From JANNYA01 sp031422315 (GTDB lineage Bacteria; Pseudomonadota; Gammaproteobacteria; Xanthomonadales; SZUA-5): DNA of 64,000 nucleotides. The position numbers and the translations under genes are program-made. The stretch lies in assembly GCA_031422315.1 (NCBI GenBank), contig JANOQN010000053.1, positions 167,221 to 231,220 of the forward strand. Reading direction: 5' to 3'. Positions 60,340 to 64,000 of the stretch are shown here, piece by piece. Within the stretch, counting starts at the first letter, position 1, and each line of letters begins with the position of its first letter. Under the pieces are notes generated by a model. It searched no databases. It was not told where the DNA came from and saw nothing but the letters and a program-made list of their open reading frames with translations.

Positions 60340-60445
60340 AGATGACGGCAGACTTTTCTAAGCATTGGCTGATAGATTAGCCTGTTCGAGCTTTCGCAGC
60401 GCCGTTTTTAGGGTATGAAAACTATCGGATTTGCGCGGCTGCGTA

Positions 60446-61075
60446 CTACTCAAATCCGTCTACAAACTGCGCGTCCGACGGATTGAATTCAAAGCGACGG
60501 ACGCTTAGCTTTTCGCCAGTAGAGTCATTTATCTTTTCGACGACCGTCAAGCTTCGATCTGCCGCTGCAAATTGCAGTCTTGCACCGCTTAGGCTGCGTT
60601 GCGCAGTCGAGCGTGGCTCAAGTGTCCATTGCCTTTGCAAACCGCTGCGAGTATCAAGGGCCAACACCGATTCAACGGCATCAAAGCCACGCAAACTCAG
60701 GGTAGCGCGCACCCAAATCAAACCACCCGAAGTGCTGATCGCGTGAACGGCTAAGCCCTCAAGCGTTGATGGTAGCGTTAGCGGATAGGCAACCCCAAAA
60801 GCGCCGCTGCGTGTAAGTTCGCGAATCTCAAGGTCACTGCCTTTTTCTAGTTTGCTAATGACATAGACGCGCTTTGCCACCTCATCAAGCGTAATACTGC
60901 AATCTGAGGCGGGCGGACAAATAAAACCACGCAATGGGCTGCCCAGAAAATCCGCAAACTCCGCGCGCTTTGGCTCAACAAACCAATGGGTGCCGTCGCT
61001 GTTTTGCACAATGTCCGATTCAGAGCTGACTGCAACTGGCCCGTAAACAGGCAGGTTGTCGATCACCCGAGCAAT
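60446..61075 (-). pseudogene. C-terminal part of an exported protein, separated by in-frame TAG
   Basis: Same frame as the preceding 61076-62722 gene, beginning right after its TAG. A GTG at 61066 could start translation (206 aa) but there is no clear Shine-Dalgarno and no signal peptide, although the protein context is exported. It encodes beta-rich sequence (SDIVQNSDGTHWFVEPKRAE, TLEGLAVHAISTSGGLIWVRA) like the upstream part, and ends FVDGFE. The upstream part plus this would make a 757-residue protein. A single base change separates them. Confidence 0.65.
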
Positions 61076-62722
61076 CTAATATTGCGAGCGCACGCTAGCT
61101 TGTTGCTGGGGCGCAGAAAATAAGCCGTCACCCCCAATGAGTGCGCTAAGCCCTGACACCGCGCCGAATCGGTCAATCTTGCCAAGACCCGCACTTCCTA
61201 GAAAATCACAGATGTCAGTTTCACACGCGAGAAAGTTACTCGCTATTGGTGTGTTGAAAATCCGCGAGCCGTTGTCAGCGCGCAGTTCAATTGACGGATT
61301 TCCAACAGGGTCAAGCGTCGAGACTAACCAGCCGCCGACAAAACGCTGGGCCTGGCGAATTGGATCGGTTCGCTCAAATTCAAGCTGCACCGCGCCGTTA
61401 CTGGAAATCGTTAGTTGCTGCGTATACGGCACTTCTGGATTTTTGATAAGCAGGCGAACTTGGCCATTTTCTACAGCGCCCGCTAACGGCACCGGTGCGC
61501 CGAGCGGCGCGTACAAATCATAGATAAGCGTAGGGTTTGCGCTGAAATTGCCGCTTGAAAACTGCAAAACTTGTAAGCGCGCCCCGTTAAGCAGTTCGAG
61601 CCTGCGCGTTAGATACACCGCGCCGGTTGCATCGTACGCAGCGCTGCTTTGAAAGTTTGAATTCGCTAAAGTGGTGAGTTTGCCGCGCGCTGAAAATCGC
61701 TGTGCGCGAACGAACTGAGCGCTGTTCGACGCGCGGTCTAAGAAGAGCGCTTCTCCGTTCGGGCCAATCGCCGCGAACCTGCGGGAAATACTGGCCGGAA
61801 GCGGCGCTCGCCACAAAAGCGCATAATTTCGATCAAGCATGATGACTTCGCTTTGGATCACACTGGTAAAGCTGCGCGAACTAACTAGCGCGGTGGCCGT
61901 TCTAGAACAGCGAATATCGCTAAGGTCGGTAATGTTACTAAGCACTAATTCGGTGCCGACGATCGCAAACTGCGCGTTGAAATCGAGTCGAAATACCGAA
62001 GCGCTGCCGGTATCTTGATCAAAGCTCAGCGCCATACCAACCATGCCGCCGGTTTCATTCGGGTATAAGCATCGTAAGGATTGATTAGCTGGAATACCAA
62101 ATGTTTGATGCGGCACTGGGGTTGGGCTCAGTGTTGTGCGGAATATTGCTTGGCGAGAGAACTCAACCAAAGCGTTTTCAGTGAAAAAGCTACCCTCCGT
62201 AAAGGAACTAGCCAATTGAACCGTACGACTTATTCGTCGAATAACGCCATTGGCGTTAGCGCGGTACAACCCGGAATTTGCGAACCAAAAACCACCGTCA
62301 GCATCCTCTTTTAAAGCCGGCGTTCGCCCGAATCCGGCATCAGTTTGACTTGCAAAAACTAAAGTACCATCCGGGCGATAGCGCCGAAGTTCGGCCGTAT
62401 TTGTAACTCCAGTGAAGATAGGTACCGTAGTTTGAGTCGAAACGAGTAGGTCTGCGCCCAAAGCGTAGCTATTCACTCTTGAGTGACGAGGTTCGAGAAC
62501 CAAGGGCGAGCGCTGAACTCTGCCGTTTGGACTGAGCACAAAACGAAAAGTAGCGCTTCCCGTTGCGGTGACAAAGCCAAGCCCGCCTCTAGGTTCCTCA
62601 TGGAACGCGGTAATAGGCGTAGCGAAGCCCTCACCATCCAGCGTTAAGGGTGCATCAAATTCCAATGCATGACTCTTTTGCGCGACTACCAATAGCGCCA
62701 AAAGCAAACCTATTATTCGCAT
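61076..62722 (-). CDS. Exported beta-rich protein, N-terminal part (cut by TAG)
   Basis: 548 aa from the ATG at 62722 with signal peptide MRIIGLLLALLVVAQKSHA; the frame opens at 62782. The mature part has repeated strand-rich segments (GGFWFANSGLYRANANGVIR, GEALFLDRASNSAQFVRAQR, YDATGAVYLTRRLELLNGAR), which suggests a propeller of the kind found in exported proteins with no enzyme motif. It ends at TAG (61076-61078), but the frame continues open to 60446. Function unknown. Either a recent nonsense mutation or a read-through product. Confidence 0.65.
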   Translation of the reverse strand: MRIIGLLLALLVVAQKSHALEFDAPLTLDGEGFATPITAFHEEPRGGLGFVTATGSATFRFVLSPNGRVQRSPLVLEPRHSRVNSYALGADLLVSTQTTVPIFTGVTNTAELRRYRPDGTLVFASQTDAGFGRTPALKEDADGGFWFANSGLYRANANGVIRRISRTVQLASSFTEGSFFTENALVEFSRQAIFRTTLSPTPVPHQTFGIPANQSLRCLYPNETGGMVGMALSFDQDTGSASVFRLDFNAQFAIVGTELVLSNITDLSDIRCSRTATALVSSRSFTSVIQSEVIMLDRNYALLWRAPLPASISRRFAAIGPNGEALFLDRASNSAQFVRAQRFSARGKLTTLANSNFQSSAAYDATGAVYLTRRLELLNGARLQVLQFSSGNFSANPTLIYDLYAPLGAPVPLAGAVENGQVRLLIKNPEVPYTQQLTISSNGAVQLEFERTDPIRQAQRFVGGWLVSTLDPVGNPSIELRADNGSRIFNTPIASNFLACETDICDFLGSAGLGKIDRFGAVSGLSALIGGDGLFSAPQQQASVRSQY

Positions 62723-62836
62723 AGAACCATCGCAGCATTTGTATGGATTGGCTATATAAGCACAATAAATGGTCGCGCTCAAGACATTATTACCCGTTAA
62801 ATACTGTCGGGCTGCAATGCAGCGTTTTAAGCAAAT

Positions 62837-63298
62837 CTAAGCTCCCGTCAAAATTGCTGTTGAGAACTTCACGCGCGAATAAACGATATTGGTGTCAGAG
62901 CGCGCAATCGCTGGGTTGCTCAGCAAATATTCGCCAATCCAAACTTCGTAACTCGGCAAATCAGCAAAATGGCCGATGACGATAAAATCGGTTTCCCCGG
63001 AAACCGTGTAGCACTGCGCCACTTCAGGCAGCGCCTTCATTTGCGATTTGAAAGCTTCATACGTGGCGTGGCTTTCTTTTTCAAAACGTATCGACACGAT
63101 GACGCTAATGCCCACTTTTTCCGGATTGATAATGCTGACATCGGCAGCGATCACCCCGGATTCACGCAGCAACTTCAGCCGGCGCCGCACCGCTGAAGCC
63201 GACAGCCCAACCCGCAAGCCAAGTTCCTCATGTGACGTTAGATTGTGTTGCTGCATCAGCGTTAAAATACTGTGATCAAATCGATCAAGTTCGGCCAT
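62837..63298 (-). CDS. Lrp/AsnC family transcriptional regulator
   Basis: 153 aa. N-terminal winged HTH (LDRFDHSILTLMQQ, then GLRVGLSASAVRRRLKLLRESGVI) and C-terminal RAM/AsnC ligand domain (VSIRFEKESHATYEAF, VAQCYTVSGETDFIVIGHF). Likely senses an amino acid or related metabolite and acts as a dimer or octamer. The target is not evident; the upstream intergenic region towards 63429 is a candidate operator zone because the neighbouring gene is divergent. Confidence 0.92.
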   Translation of the reverse strand: MAELDRFDHSILTLMQQHNLTSHEELGLRVGLSASAVRRRLKLLRESGVIAADVSIINPEKVGISVIVSIRFEKESHATYEAFKSQMKALPEVAQCYTVSGETDFIVIGHFADLPSYEVWIGEYLLSNPAIARSDTNIVYSRVKFSTAILTGA

Positions 63299-63428
63299 AG
63301 GCTTAGTTCTGCGTTTTTCGTTGGCTAAGTCGGCATATTTGCATGAATTCGCTTGTCCAGCTGCGATATTCGCTAAAAATTGAATCGGCGGCTGTCGTAG
63401 GCTAACTCAAACTCAATGCGACGCTTTT

Positions 63429-63866
63429 ATGCAAAACGGCCACTTCAAACAATCAAAAAATATCTTTTTATCGCTCGGAATTTGCATTTTGAGTCACACC
63501 ATTGCAGCCGAACCCCTTACAACAGAACCCGGTACAGCCGAACGTTTTGCACCGGACGACTTGCAGCAAAACGGCAAGATAACGCTCACGCCTGGATTTG
63601 CGCTGGACGGCAAGACGCTGTATTTCGCACAATCCGAATGCAGTCAAATTGGGGAATGCCCGCAGCGTTTGAAGCGCTCGCGCTTAACTGAACGCGGCTG
63701 GTCAACCCCCGAATTGATGAGCGTGACTGCAAACGGCCGCAGCGAGTACCCCAGTGTGTCGCCAGATGGTCGTTATTTATTGTTTTCGTGGGCAACGCCG
63801 CGGTCACGCCATGCGAACCGCGGCGTTAATGAGGATTTCGACATTTACCGATTGGACTTAACCTAA
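63429..63866 (+). CDS. Short exported PD40/TolB-like protein, possibly truncated
   Basis: 145 aa with a signal peptide-like start (KNIFLSLGICILSHTIAA). Residues 50-145 hold two TolB/PD40 blades (GFALDGKTLYFAQSECSQ and YPSVSPDGRYLLFSWATPR). It ends FDIYRLDLT at a TAA; PD40 proteins of this kind usually continue with more blades after this segment, so the gene may be truncated or frameshifted. The 134 bases from here to the window edge show no clear continuation in one frame. The start at 63429 lacks a strong Shine-Dalgarno. Confidence 0.6.
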   Translation: MQNGHFKQSKNIFLSLGICILSHTIAAEPLTTEPGTAERFAPDDLQQNGKITLTPGFALDGKTLYFAQSECSQIGECPQRLKRSRLTERGWSTPELMSVTANGRSEYPSVSPDGRYLLFSWATPRSRHANRGVNEDFDIYRLDLT

Positions 63867-64000
63867 AAACCGCAGTTACCCCAGCGATTCCGAAGCGATT
63901 TGGCGCTGCCGAAATATCGGTGGCGGGATAAATCGAGCGATCACATAGTTGATAAATGACTGCCAGCGGTTTTGCGCTGGCAACTGCTCCGCACATACTT

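Overview
This 64 kb window reads as chromosome from a gammaproteobacterium, most likely of the Lysobacterales (Xanthomonadales) or a close relative. The basis is gene content (RlmL, a class I fructose-bisphosphate aldolase, a DPP-IV-type S9 peptidase, SdhAF4 beside sdhCDAB, PilD, RarA), many Sec-exported proteins of no recognised family, and an exported protein ending in DGFE, an ending I associate with that order. The assignment is inference; no rRNA or tRNA gene is visible.

Layout. 1-357: the 3' end of rlmL. 382-603: a start-less HicB-like relic. 661-14360: a complete type 1 BREX phage-defence operon, brxA-brxB-brxC-pglX-(DUF1016/PDDEXK nuclease)-pglZ-brxL. Every junction overlaps except pglZ/brxL, which are 2 nt apart. 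14506-18799 (minus): an operon of an exported S9 peptidase and a two-gene ABC transporter. 19019-21226: an AT-richer three-gene accessory module (TIGR04255 protein, HTH protein, HDCD-motif protein) of unknown function, whose last gene is cut by an in-frame TAA. 21355-27521: an envelope block (small secreted protein, HExxH metalloprotease, CtpA-type S41 protease, MltB-like and RlpA-like proteins). 27606-30056 (minus): folK, glnK and amtB, with a sigma-54 promoter in front of amtB. 30299-35583: a small Cro/C1-type regulator and three coupled genes for exported proteins, the last resembling zinc-dependent phospholipase C. 35827-43526: aldolase, AEC transporter, MASE1-type hybrid kinase, a cNMP-binding/rhodanese protein, pilD and coaE. 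43580-49169: a PhnD-like binding protein, ygfZ, and sdhAF4-sdhCDAB. 49257-49759: a yefM-yoeB toxin-antitoxin pair with a recognisable promoter/operator. 49858-60339: speE, an AIM24 protein, PPK2, a nitroreductase, an Xni-like nuclease, acetolactate synthase, trxB, an FHA/SpoIIE phosphatase and rarA. 60446-63866: an exported protein split by an in-frame TAG, an Lrp/AsnC regulator and a short PD40-type protein.

How parts work together. BREX genes jointly modify host DNA (PglX) and block phage; the embedded PDDEXK protein is an unusual passenger. sdhCDAB with SdhAF4 and YgfZ is a respiratory complex II plus maturation set. amtB/glnK is a nitrogen-status module. The protease and lytic-transglycosylase block serves the cell envelope.

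Most worth a second look: the DUF1016 nuclease inside BREX with a near-identical internal 30-bp repeat; the pglX mosaic with an NVPY motif IV; the three-gene module at 19-21 kb; two long reading frames each broken by one clean in-frame stop; and palindromic dispersed repeats with a compensatory base pair.
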